From: Bolinopsis microptera
Taxonomy: Eukaryota; Ctenophora; Tentaculata; Lobata; Bolinopsidae
Assembly (NCBI RefSeq): GCF_026151205.1
Contig: NC_087083.1
Span: 6,798,460-6,862,459 of the forward strand
Length of the DNA: 64,000 bases
Direction: 5' to 3'
Below are positions 21,599 through 30,850 of the stretch, piece by piece. The notes under the pieces were generated by a model that saw nothing but the letters and a program-made list of their open reading frames with translations, did no database searches and was not told the DNA's origin. The first letter of the stretch is position 1. Every line of letters starts with the position of its first letter. A program made the translations under genes and the position numbers.

Positions 21599-22308
21599 AT
21601 GGTTACCACACTCTCCACAGGTCGGATAAAGGATGTGGACTCAATGGAACAGTTCAAGAGAGCCGTCCTCTCCGCTCACGACTCCCTGGTCTGTGTCACC
21701 TTCAGTGCTAAGTGGTGCGGACCGTGGAGGATGATAAAACCTGATGTTCACAGACTCAGTCACATTCACGGAGACGTTATCTTTTACGAGGTTAATTCTT
21801 TCACCTTATTGGAGGCCCTGGCGTTCATTTTAATGTCCGTTCAATCAAATTTCTACAAGATAGTTAATTTAAACTCATTAAATTATTATTAATGCCTTCG
21901 AGCGTTGATGTCCGTTCACGCATGACGCAATTTCCGGTAAAATAACATCCGATAAGATAGGTATATCTGAATGGTACAGTGCTGTGCACCCTTTTCCTTT
22001 ATAAAGCTTTAAAGTAAAAGCTCCTGCTTTACTTTTTAGAATAAATCATACCAATCCAGGTAGATGTAAATGATAATCTACCAATAATCCAGGTAGATGT
22101 AGATGATAACGAAGAGATTGCAGCAGCTCGGCGAGTTGTGTGCATGCCAACATTCCAGTTTTTCAAATGCGGTTACATGCTAGACAAGTTCGCTGAGCCG
22201 AACAGGATAAAATTGGACGAGACAATAAGGAAGTTAAGGAGGCTGGAAGTAAAGGAGGACGAGTACAGATTCGAGCGGTTCCCGCCTGTCATCTCAAGCA
22301 GAGGTTAA
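21599..22308 (+). CDS. Thioredoxin-like protein with WCGPW active site (two exons)
   Basis: Exon 1 (21599-21790, 64 codons) gives FSAKWCGPWRMIKPDVHRLS. Exon 2 (22093-22308) continues VDVDDNEEIAAARRVVCMPT, FQFF, and a basic tail to TAA 22306-22308; total 135 residues. The fold order is that of thioredoxin: WCGPx motif after the central strand, a D-V-D strand, then the cis-proline MPT. The second active-site Cys is Trp (C40-G-P-W43), so classical dithiol reductase activity is unlikely; a monothiol or binding role is inference. The intron is phase 0: GAG^GTTAAT donor (weak) and CCAG^GTA acceptor. The tail of about 20 residues beyond the fold is unusual. ATG 21599 is the first in frame; an alternative is that exon 1 begins at the acceptor-like CTCCACAG before 21621. 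Confidence 0.75.
21815..21958. mobile_element. Degenerate TIR-element relic in the thioredoxin-like intron
   Basis: Contains GGAGGCCCTGGCGTTCATTT and TAATGTCCGTTCAA near the left, and CCGGTAAAATAACATCCGAT then AAG at the right. These are the marker phrases of the family defined by the intact copy at 22330-22501. Ends are worn and no clean target duplication remains. Confidence 0.5.
22058..22113 (+). repeat. 33-bp tandem duplication of the exon 2 splice acceptor
   Basis: CCAG|GTAGATGTA occurs at 22056-22068 and again at 22089-22101, exactly 33 bp apart. The upstream AG (22058-22059) is followed by an open frame that joins the known exon in phase (VDVNDNLPIIQ then VDVDDNEE). Either acceptor would give a full-length product, one 11 residues longer. 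Confidence 0.7.
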
Positions 22309-22329
22309 CACCTGACACAAACACACATA

Positions 22330-22501
22330 CCTTTTCGGACTTTACTTGAACGGACATTAACTGGACGCTAGAGGCCCTACCGTTCATTTTTATGTCCCTT
22401 CATTTTAATGTCTGTTAAAATTTTGGCGGACGCCCTAAGTAGATGGCCGTTCAAAATCATTTCCGTTCACACAATGTCCGGTCAAATAAGTTCCGATAAG
22501 G
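22330..22501. mobile_element. 172-bp MITE with about 30-bp terminal inverted repeats
   Basis: The left end is CCTTTTCGGACTTTACTTGA plus ACGGACATT. The right end, reversed, is CCTTATCGGAACTTATTTGA plus CCGGACATT. TA flanks both sides (22328-22329, 22502-22503). The interior has GAGGCCCTACCGTTCAT-type sequence and no coding capacity. Related ends occur at 42782/43918, around 45170-45240 and at 48441. TA duplication suggests a Tc1/mariner-type mobilising transposase (inference). Confidence 0.75.
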
Positions 22502-22887
22502 TACTCACACTCACACATAATCACATACACGTGATTAGGACTTTAACATAAAGTGGCAAGTTCAAATGCTGTAAAGTCGCTATAAAGTTGTTGTAAGAAC
22601 TCAAGATAGTCTAACACTGATACGGTTATATTAAAAAGATGTTACGAGTGATTGATAAGAGCAGCTTACATCTTTTTAATTTGAGACAAGGGCTAAAATT
22701 GAGACACACTTTAAATTTTAATTTTTCACGGCAAAAAGTAATCAATTTATGTTTGACAGTTGTTTATTTTTTTAATTCTGTTTTTATAAATATTTATTGT
22801 GGAACAAACTTATTTGTTTGATTGAATTCTGAATTCATTTACTGAAAATCTTTTCTTTTTTTTCTTAGGAAGAGAATGATAAAATTC

Positions 22888-22985
22888 TTGTAGGTTTACA
22901 ACCTACCAAGACGCGCGCCGAGTTGGACTCGTCGACGGTCCAATTCAATATATGGAACAAATATTTTACGAGTATCACCCGTTAA
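22888..22985 (+). mobile_element. Hairpin element, copy C
   Basis: Same orientation as copy B: TTGTAGGTTTACAACCTACC, CGCGCGCCGAGTTGGACTCG, GTCGACGGTCC, then TTTTACGAGTATCACCCGTT. The flanks show only a partial direct repeat (AGAAT.AAA), so the target duplication is eroded. Confidence 0.75.
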
Positions 22986-23328
22986 AGAATAAATCGAATA
23001 ATTTTTATAGTCTGAATCTGAAATATTTTTTAAAATACTGGTGTTATTGAGTTAAACTATAAACTCTAATTGAGGCCCCTTCCAGCCATTGGCACCTGCC
23101 ATCTAATATGGCAGGTTTTGCAGTAAGGCTGATAATCAATTTAAAGCCTTAATCAGATTTCTGCAAAATTAGCCGCCATTCCGCCAATCCTGCTTATTTA
23201 TTTTACTTGCACAGACACGAAACCCACGTGATTGTTTAATTGAGTTGTTGTTCGTTAGAAAAGTATGCAAAATTATTTAAAAAAACATGCATTATCTTAC
23301 TACCACCCATAGCAGAAATGATATTGCG

Positions 23329-23544
23329 CTATCTTACTATATGTAAAGCGAGACGATATATATATTTATATCCGTACCATTTTACTGACACCACGGCATC
23401 ATTAACGGGTGATACTCGTAAAATATCTGTTCCATATAATTATATTGGACCGTCGACGAGTCCAACTCGGTGCGCGTCTTGGTAGGTTGTAAACCTACAA
23501 CGGCATCAACTTTAACAAGACTTTCTGCAAAAACCGTAAAAAAG
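23329..23544 (+). mobile_element. Dispersed repeat X, copy 1, split by hairpin element D
   Basis: Starts CTATCTTACTATATGTAAAG, CGAGACGATATATATA, continues through CCATTTTACTGACACCACGG and ends near GCAAAAACCGTAAAA. A second copy flanks the LINE at 55.5/60.7 kb. The start CTATCTTACTATATATAAA resembles the AT-rich 5' ends of some Helitrons, but neither the 3' hairpin nor CTRR was verified, so class is open. The copy is interrupted at its CGGCATCA by an 8-bp duplication and a hairpin element. Confidence 0.6.
23402..23500 (-). mobile_element. Hairpin element, copy D, nested in repeat X
   Basis: 99 bp from TTAACGGGTGATACTCG to AAACCTACAA, flanked by CGGCATCA on both sides (23394-23401, 23501-23508). 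The uninterrupted sequence exists at about 60741, giving an empty site. The element carries GGACCGTCGACGAGTCC and a TAGGTTGTAAACCTA hairpin; its ends are not inverted repeats. Confidence 0.85.
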
Positions 23545-24514
23545 GAAACAGCAGTAAAAATAAACTGCAGGCGTAAGGCGTTCCCGCGCTCACCGAGCTA
23601 ACGTGATAAGCTGACCAATCAAGTAATGTTCCCCCTGTCATGTGACGGTAGACCTACCAATCACACGTGCGCACGACTGGCGTCCTGCTAATCTTATGTT
23701 ATGATTTCTTATCTAATAGGAGATTAAGTTTAACTGTTCATTGAAATAAAGGTGCTACTGATTATATGACTGGGCAAGGAAACTCTGTTCTACCGCGTAC
23801 AACCCTAGGAGGCTGCCTGATGAGGCTGCCTGATGTATTTGAACCACCATTATTAATATTCCACGGTCCATCAATTTGCCACCTCAGGTATTTTAACTAA
23901 TTTTATCGAACTGGAAACACTTATCTGGTGACTTTGTAACTATCGCTAAAATAATTCACAAGTTCCTTTCTTGTTTGACAGTAAACTAGGGGTCTCTATT
24001 TCGCGTTGGAATAATAACCAAACAACACACTCTTAAGTCTTAACTTTAGAACATAAGATAAAATATTACATCACAATTATTTCATGGCATCATATAGCTG
24101 AGTATAATGAAATAATACAATTCAAAAGCTTATTTAATATGAGGGCTATGAAAAGGAGCAAATCCATTATATCGGAAACAGATGCACGAAAATAAGTTAA
24201 TATTAATAAAGGCAAATATAAGTTTTGGTTGCTCCCCAATGAGTATCTATCTGTTACTGAACGCTTACAAATCTAGTTGCTTATTTATCATTCTAAATAC
24301 ATACTAATTTACATCCACACTTGTTTTATAACTGCAGACTTTAAAATCACATATCATATCACTATCACGTGACTTTAAAATCACATATCATGTCAGTGTC
24401 AAACTCAAACTGATTGTTAACCTGTATGGTATTCAATATGAAGCTATTATGACATTTTTCAGTTTTATAGTAACAACTTAAATACTACATCCTCCCCTCT
24501 CAGTCGACCAAAAG
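23545..24514. other. Non-coding interval with one CCAAT/E-box module
   Basis: No exon recognised. The regulatory module is at 23615-23644. A duplicated ATCACATATCAT phrase lies around 24350-24392. It ends at the 3' UTR of the neurogranin-like gene. Confidence 0.4.
23615..23644 (+). promoter_or_regulatory. CCAAT - E-box module (24-bp offset)
   Basis: CCAATCAAG at 23615 and CATGTG at 23639 (TGTCATGTGAC), start-to-start 24 bp. A second CCAATCACACGTG follows at 23656. Confidence 0.5.
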
Positions 24515-25026
24515 TTATTGACCTGCGGCTTTGGCGTCCTTCTTCATCTTACGTCTCAAAAAGTTTCCTTGTATTTTAGCAGCTGCAGCCTTTACTTCGG
24601 GATCCTCCAGATCAATATCTGAAACGATTTAATTTAATATTATTAACATATTATTATGGATGTTCATGTTACTGGTTTCCCAATCATTTAGTACAGTCAA
24701 ATTCTGCTAACTTGTGCCTGCCCTAACCAGTCCGAGCATTTTCCCAGCCCAAATGTTCTTAGCCGACATTGATTTCATTCAAGTTTCCTTGTTGTGTGTT
24801 TTTGTATTATTTTATTCAAGTTTCAAATCAAATTAAATCAGACTTAAAAGTTAAAACCCTTTAAAATCCTTTTATTTACAGATTTGTGCGAGATAAAATA
24901 TGAATAAATAAAATATGAAGAAGAGCGCAAAGTGCATACACTTCATAAAGTAAACTGACCAACTACTTCCTCCTCTGCAGCAGGGTTGGCAGGTGGGGCA
25001 GGTGGGGCTTCGGCTGAATCAGACAT
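24515..25026 (-). CDS. Neurogranin/PEP-19-like small IQ protein (two exons)
   Basis: Exon 1 is 25026-24960 (22 codons plus one base, MSDSAEAPPAPPANPAAEEE then VV). Its donor is G^GTCAGT. Exon 2 is 24618-24515, after acceptor GTTTCAG. The phase-1 junction forms Asp, and the product has 56 residues ending AKAAGQ. The second half reads DIDLEDPEVKAAAAKIQGNF, then LRRKMKKDAK. An acidic D-x-D/P-L-x-D-P lead followed by AAAAKIQ is the arrangement of vertebrate neurogranin and, more loosely, PCP4/PEP-19. These small cytosolic proteins bind calcium-free calmodulin through the IQ motif (family knowledge). The Ser that protein kinase C modifies in neurogranin is Asn here, and the IQ motif is incomplete (Leu-Arg-Arg where RG is usual). 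The intron is about 340 bp. No other domain fits in 56 residues. Confidence 0.75.
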
Positions 25027-27327
25027 ATCTTCAGAGACCTGGCATAATTTTGTGTAAAGGTAATGTCTTCCTGGGAGGTCAAACCTGATCTATACATCAT
25101 CGCAATGACAGATATGCAGACGGTGGGAGAACAAGCTATTATATAAAAACGTATCTCATCACATAACGAACAGAAGCTAACGTTTGTCACCCAGGGAAGA
25201 TTAGTACTCCGCAAGCAATCCAGAATACCCATTTTCTAGTTAACTAGGTAGGCCAATACACGGAACAGTTGTGTCCGGGATCATTAGAACTAATTAATAA
25301 TGTATATTCTGCTGCAGAACTAATTACAACAATCAGTTATATTCTGCTGCAGAATTAATTACAATAATCAGTTATATTTTCCTGTAATTGTTCACCAGAC
25401 ATTGGCTTTCGTCAATTGCAATTGCAGCAGTGAACGAATGGAAACATATAGTAAAGTAGTAAAGTATAGTGCAATGTTTACAGTACACTACAATAGTTGT
25501 CAGATAATAAAACTTATACACCAACAAAGTAAATCATAATATATCTTCAACAGAACCGGTTTTAAACTGTGAACACTAAATGTTGAAGATCAAAGAGCGC
25601 TGTATTATCATACTATTATAGTACGACTTATGACGAGGAGCCCAACATGACGGCAGAGCTTACAGCAGTACACCTAAAGTTATAACAGTTTATTGAATAT
25701 TGGGTATTTAAAGGTAATCAGACACCTTCTCCGCGAAATCAGGGTTGTACTCCGCAAGCGATCGCTGGGTAGTTGCAACATCTGTTACAAACAGCCAATT
25801 ACCACCGGATAAATGTTGGACTCTACCTCTAAACCCAGGAGATGTCGGAGATGCTTAACAGTATCATTAGATCTATTTGTTTACAAATTAGTACGATCGA
25901 TGGAAGTAAAGGGCGTTGTGGTTAACTTTACGCATGTATTCTTAAGCTAAACACCGTGCAAACTATGAATGAGTAGCAGTTCAATATAAGTTGCAGCGGT
26001 AATGATTGAAGCGAAACAGAGAAAAGTAAATGATTTGTCCATTTTGTTTCATTGCAGCGACCGCATCAATGTGTAATGTGCCTTGTAGAGGAGGAAAAAC
26101 AAAACATAAACACGTTTGCGAATAATTGGCGTTTATTTGGCTCTTATTTCTTTCTTTGATCTTAGTTTAAAAACAGAATTGCCGCGACAGAAACTAAACG
26201 TCAAACAACACAAAAGTTGGAACTGAAGTTTGATAAAAGTTTACTCCTTCATAAATGTAAGAGTTTGCCAAGGTTGAAGTTGACTAATTGGATTTCGCTA
26301 TAGAACTGAACTTTGTCATGATCATGATGTGTCAATAGTATTGCATGTTCTCGAGAAGTCAAGAGAGCAACAAATCATTGCTCCCAACAAAACACTATTG
26401 TAAGAACCTCCAAATGTCCGATGCCACTGTATTTCTTGTATTAAAGCTCTTGAGTAATCCATCCTTATCTCACAGCCGTAATAAATGGGTTTATTATCGG
26501 ATTAACTTTATTTATTATTAACTTATATTTATTATTATTCGATAAACTAGGAGCTATTGTAGAATGTAGATCTCACTCCTTCCCCACTCCTTCCCACCGA
26601 GACGAACAATTAAAATCACCTCTGCGTGCTGGAGGCAATCAAGTGAACTAAGACTGATAAGGAGGCGAAAGCTTTAGATATCGAAGTGTCACGATCTGCG
26701 CCAACAATAACGTCAGGGACTCAGTAACAAAGAGCCCCACAGACCCCGCTATGAGCTATCCACAATAATTCCACATACCCCGCTATGAGCTATCCACAGA
26801 CCCCGCTATGAGCTATCCGCAGACCCTGCTGTCCGTTTTTTTCTCACGTTTATGACAATAAACGAAAACAAATAGATCTTACGACGAGGAGGATTCACAA
26901 AATGAGACCCAAGATCAGACGACCAGGTGTTAAGGATTAACACGTAGCAGTTGAGGAAGGACCTTTGCTATTTTGGAGTTCAAACCCAAACGGACACTGA
27001 TCCTTTCCTGTTAAATTACTTCTGTCCTACGACCTACAAATAACAAACCGCTCGGGTTAGTACTCCTAAGGGACTATCACATCTTACATTGTAGGCTATT
27101 GTATTTGTAAGTACCATTATTTAGTAACAAAGGATCACCAGCCAGGAGCCATTCTGAGCTGTATTGTCATTGAAATTGTGCTTGAAAGTCTAACGACTAA
27201 CCTTGCCTACTGTATCCTCACAGTAACCTTGCCTACTGTATTCTAACGGCGATAATTCCCTTTCAAGTGTCAAGTGTTACTATATACCTATACTAGTGAA
27301 ACGTTACGGATCCAAAACCCTGGAGGA
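25027..27327. other. Non-coding interval
   Basis: No gene recognised. Short repeats: TATATTCTGCTGCAGAA near 25300-25350, and three to four copies of CCCCGCTATGAGCTATCCAC at about 26744-26830. GTAACCTTGCCTACTGTAT is duplicated near 27200-27245. Confidence 0.4.
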
Positions 27328-27648
27328 ACCTAAAGGAGGACATGACCAGAAGGAAGTGTGAACCCACTTCCCAGCTGATCGGGATAAGTCATGTTCCGGG
27401 AGCCGTTGGAAGGGTCCCGTGAAGCCCTATAATAAAGTTCTTCTCCAAATTCAACCATGCGATATTTAGGTCCACTTTGTAGTGTCGGGCATTTTCCATC
27501 AGTAGTCCGGTTCTTACAACCACTAGGCAGTTCATAAAACAATTTGCAAGATAGGAAAGCTCTCTGGCAGACACATCCCGTAATAACGGTTACAAAAAGG
27601 AGACTATTGCATGGAACCTCTACACTGTAGAGTCTACAGCGTTCCTAA
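27328..27648 (-). CDS. Candidate terminal exon, cysteine-rich secreted-type segment
   Basis: After an acceptor-like GGCTTAG, the minus-strand frame runs about 106 codons to TAG near 27328. It has seven to eight Cys, including GCVCQ, LSCK, SGCKN and GKCP, and sequons NRT, NGS and NMT, which suggest an extracellular protein. No family was recognised and no upstream exon was found. A chance open frame of this length is possible. Confidence 0.25.
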
Positions 27649-27676
27649 GCCATGTACATAATGATAAACGTCGTTA

Positions 27677-27719
27677 ATACAATAGCATTAGTGTTTATTA
27701 AACGCTAATACTATTGTAT
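27677..27719. repeat. Imperfect inverted repeat
   Basis: ATACAATAGCATTAGTGTTTA and its near reverse complement TAAACGCTAATACTATTGTAT (split here at the TTA centre), arms about 20 bp with two or three mismatches. Confidence 0.7.
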
Positions 27720-28572
27720 CACAATTTAGTTGTACACACACAAACTACGGTCGATGGTCGGAGGTTATAGTCACGAAGATTAAAAGTGAGTTTCAAGGTT
27801 TTTCAGTTCCTCAATTTTCATGCGTGCGTGCATATTATTTTTATTCTGAGATTATGGATGGAAAGCTTTTATCTATGGACTCATTCTGGAGAATAGAATT
27901 AAATTATTTTCGGATTTATATCTCGCTTATCTGACATTACAGTATTGCAGTAAAGATCATAATTTTAAATATGGAAGTATTACATCCTCATATTGGCAAA
28001 TTGTTTAAATAAGGGCTGATTACGAGTTTTATTGTTCATTAGCAATTTTATTAGAGTTTTAAGAATAAATATATAAATATAAAATATAAAATTAAACTAA
28101 AACGGTGATGTCACCATCGCTGGGCTCTCATGTTGTAATGGCTAACTCGCAATGAGTTACATCACTCTTTATTGTTTTTTCTACCTTCAACACGGAGATA
28201 CATCGACAACATTTGCTCCAGGCAATCTGGAATCTTTAACAAATGGAACATGGAAGCTTATTTCTCACTATGTTCTCTCTTTGACGAAGATCCTATCCAT
28301 TTGTAAGACAAATGTCCAAAGGAACACCAAGGAATACAAAACAAGTACCAGAGTGTTAGAATCAGCTAGACTCAGATGAAATTAACAATTCAACCCAAAT
28401 TAACCAAGTCACACCCAGCTGAAAAGTCATGTTTATAATTGAGCTTAGACAGGTCTATTTAGACTAATTGGCGGAGAGAGGAGAGAAGGACAAAAGAGGA
28501 GGAGATTTTATCGAATCTGCAATTAGTTATTTCCTTATTTGGGCATCACGTGGTTCTTCCTGTCAAATTTGG
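27720..28572. other. Non-coding interval with a CArG/E-box module
   Basis: No gene supported. The open frame at 28152-28379 begins with a possible signal-like hydrophobic stretch but lacks start and splice context. CCTTATTTGG, GCAT, CACGTG lies at 28533-28552. Confidence 0.35.
28533..28552 (+). promoter_or_regulatory. CArG - E-box module
   Basis: CCTTATTTGG, spacer GCAT, CACGTG, followed by GTTCTT. The copy at 29418 is nearly identical on both sides (TTCCTTATTTGGGCATCACG). Confidence 0.5.
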
Positions 28573-28892
28573 ATTACTAACCTACTAACCTACTAACCTA
28601 CTAACCTACTAACCTACTAACCTACTAACCTACTAACCTACTAACCTACTAACCTACTAACCTACTAACCTACTAACCTACTAACCTACTAACCTACTAA
28701 CCTACTAACCTACTAACCTACTAACCTACTAACCTACTAACCTACTAACCTACTAACCTACTAACCTACTAACCTACTAACCTACTAACCTACTAACCTA
28801 CTAACCTACTAACCTACTAACCTACTAACCTACTAACCTACTAACCTACTAACCTACTAACCTATTAACCTACTAACCTACTAACCTACATT
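28573..28892 (+). repeat. 8-bp satellite (CCTACTAA)n
   Basis: About 39 near-perfect units of CCTACTAA with one CCTATTAA. It fades into ACCTACCTACCT at the right. TACTAAC, the yeast-type branch-point consensus, occurs in each unit on this strand. Confidence 0.9.
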
Positions 28893-30536
28893 CTACCTCC
28901 CTATCTACCTACCTACCTACCTTGCTTACTTAGACAAAGCTTCAGACAAAACGTACGCTCGGAGCTTAATGTAACATATAAGAAATTGCTTTGACTGTTT
29001 ATGTTAAAGAGTGGTCCTGGCTAAAATCAATTATCTCGACTAAACACACTGGTACGAACCTGGTGGTAACCATGGAAACTAGGTGGTACTAAGTGGTAAC
29101 CATGGAAACTAAGTGGTACTAGGTGGTACTAGTTAAAAGAGACTATTATAAAACAACAGGGAATGAGCTGCTAGCAGGTATGTGAGGTGAGTACTTGCTC
29201 GCATACCTAGGTGAGTACCTGTTATACTCACCAGTCACCTAGGTATGTGAAGTATGATAATTACATTGTCTTAATGCTCTGTGTTGTCTAATGTTATAGT
29301 GTCTGGTACTGACTATAGATTATAGCACAAAAGATTATAACACAAAAGTTGGTACTTCTAATGCGATGTTTTGACAGATGAGCTGGGATCTTCAAACCAT
29401 TAACACAAAATATACTTCCTTATTTGGGCATCACGTGGTTCTTTCAGTCTAAATATATGGCCACTCACGATAATAATAAACGGCCGAAAAGATCACAACA
29501 GTTGAAGTCTGAAGAGAACAGTTAGGTGGCACTAGGTGGTACAGCGAGTGACAATAATAATTGAGAAAGAGATAACTAGATTTGTTCAGGCTGACCGTAT
29601 AATAGTCAAACACTGTTACAAGTTTAAACACAGGGGAGAGATTACCGTAAACAATAATCACAGTTACCAGGGTCTCCCGCTTTCAACACTACATTACACA
29701 ACAAACACAATGTTTGGAGGATTAATTAAATAATTAAACTATTATTAGACATAATTTAGGAGTAATTAGGAGCAATTACCATGGTCCAAGTTTAGTAATT
29801 ACAGTAAAGTCTGCTGTATGAGGTCTGTCATGCTAGGAGACAGGGACAAATGTAATAGTAGGTAAAGGTAAGACAGGTTGGTCAATAGGTCAATAGTCCA
29901 TTAATAAATATCGTTCTATTATATTCAAGATACGCAACAACATCCAGCTAATATAATACAATGGCATTATGATATCAGACTATTGGTATACAACAAATAT
30001 TTAAATATTGGTACTGGGTACACAAATACTAGTCTATTGGACAGATGGTACCCAACAAATATAAATATTCAAACATTGGAACACAGCAAATATAAATATT
30101 CAAATATTGGTACACAGCAAATATAAACAGAACAAAGCTTACAAGTCCAATAAATGGCTCCCCTAGAAGTATATAGTACAGGTGTCCAGCAGTTGGAGAG
30201 GTATGAACAAAACAGGGCGTTGATTGTCTTAATACAAAAATATTCTGAACAATGGACGAAAGAACAAAAAGAAAGAAAAATGCAAAAAAACTGCAAAGAA
30301 AACGTACAAAAGCGGAATCTTTTCACTATTATATTACTAGACTATTAGTATTCACAAGTCTATTATAATGCCTTATCCCATTTTATTTTTAAAATGTTAA
30401 TTGCTTTTTTGGATTAGTCGTAGTGATACTGAACGTGGAGCAGTGGTTAAACACTTGCTGGGAATTCACGTACTGCTATTTAAAAGAAAGAACACACAGA
30501 ATACCTTCATTAACTTGACAGTATTTGACAAAACAC
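28893..30536. other. Non-coding interval
   Basis: No gene supported. GGTGGTAACCATGGAAACTA repeats lie at 29060-29125 and a CArG/E-box module at 29418. Loose TTGGTACACAGCAAATATAA repeats lie at 29990-30130. Small open frames at 29449-29733 and 30069-30348 overlap on both strands and are not protein-like. Confidence 0.4.
29418..29437 (+). promoter_or_regulatory. CArG - E-box module
   Basis: CCTTATTTGG, spacer GCAT, CACGTG. Same extended core as at 28533 and 32384. Confidence 0.5.
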
Positions 30537-30850
30537 ACAGAGTGTATCGCAGTGTATTGCAGTGTGTCTCAGTGTATCGCAATGTGTCGCAATGTGTCGC
30601 AGTGTGTCGCAATGTGTCGCAGTGTGTCGCACTATGTCGCAGTGTGTCGCAATGTGTCGCAGTGTGTCGCAGTGTGTCGCAGTGTGTCGCAGTGTGTCGC
30701 AGTGTGTCGCAGTGTGTCGCAGTGTGTCGCATTGTATCGCAGTGTATCGCAATGTGTCGCAATGAGTCGCATTGTATCGTAGTGTATCGCATTGTGTCGC
30801 AAAATGTCGCAGTGTGTCGCAGTGTGTCGCAATGTGTCGCAAAATGCCGC
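30537..30850 (+). repeat. 10-bp satellite (GTGTCGCAGT)n
   Basis: About 31 units of GTGTCGCAGT or GTGTCGCAAT. The unit length is not a multiple of three and contains no stop in any register. All six frames are therefore open and give 10-residue periodic peptides (CRSVSQCVAV forward, CDTLRHTATH reverse). I treat these open frames as non-coding by-products. Confidence 0.9.

Noticed and set aside
23402-23500. Hammerhead ribozyme (CGACGAGTCC resembles the CUGAUGAGUCC core)
   Set aside because: The CUGAUGA and GAAA core elements are not both present in the required order; only a loose resemblance.
27389-27574. Second minus-strand frame at 27.4-27.6 kb
   Set aside because: Overlaps the cysteine-rich frame in another register and has no domain-like pattern.
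28573-28892. Telomeric or interstitial telomere repeat
   Set aside because: CCTACTAA is not a known animal telomere unit (TTAGGG/CCCTAA type) and the array is internal.
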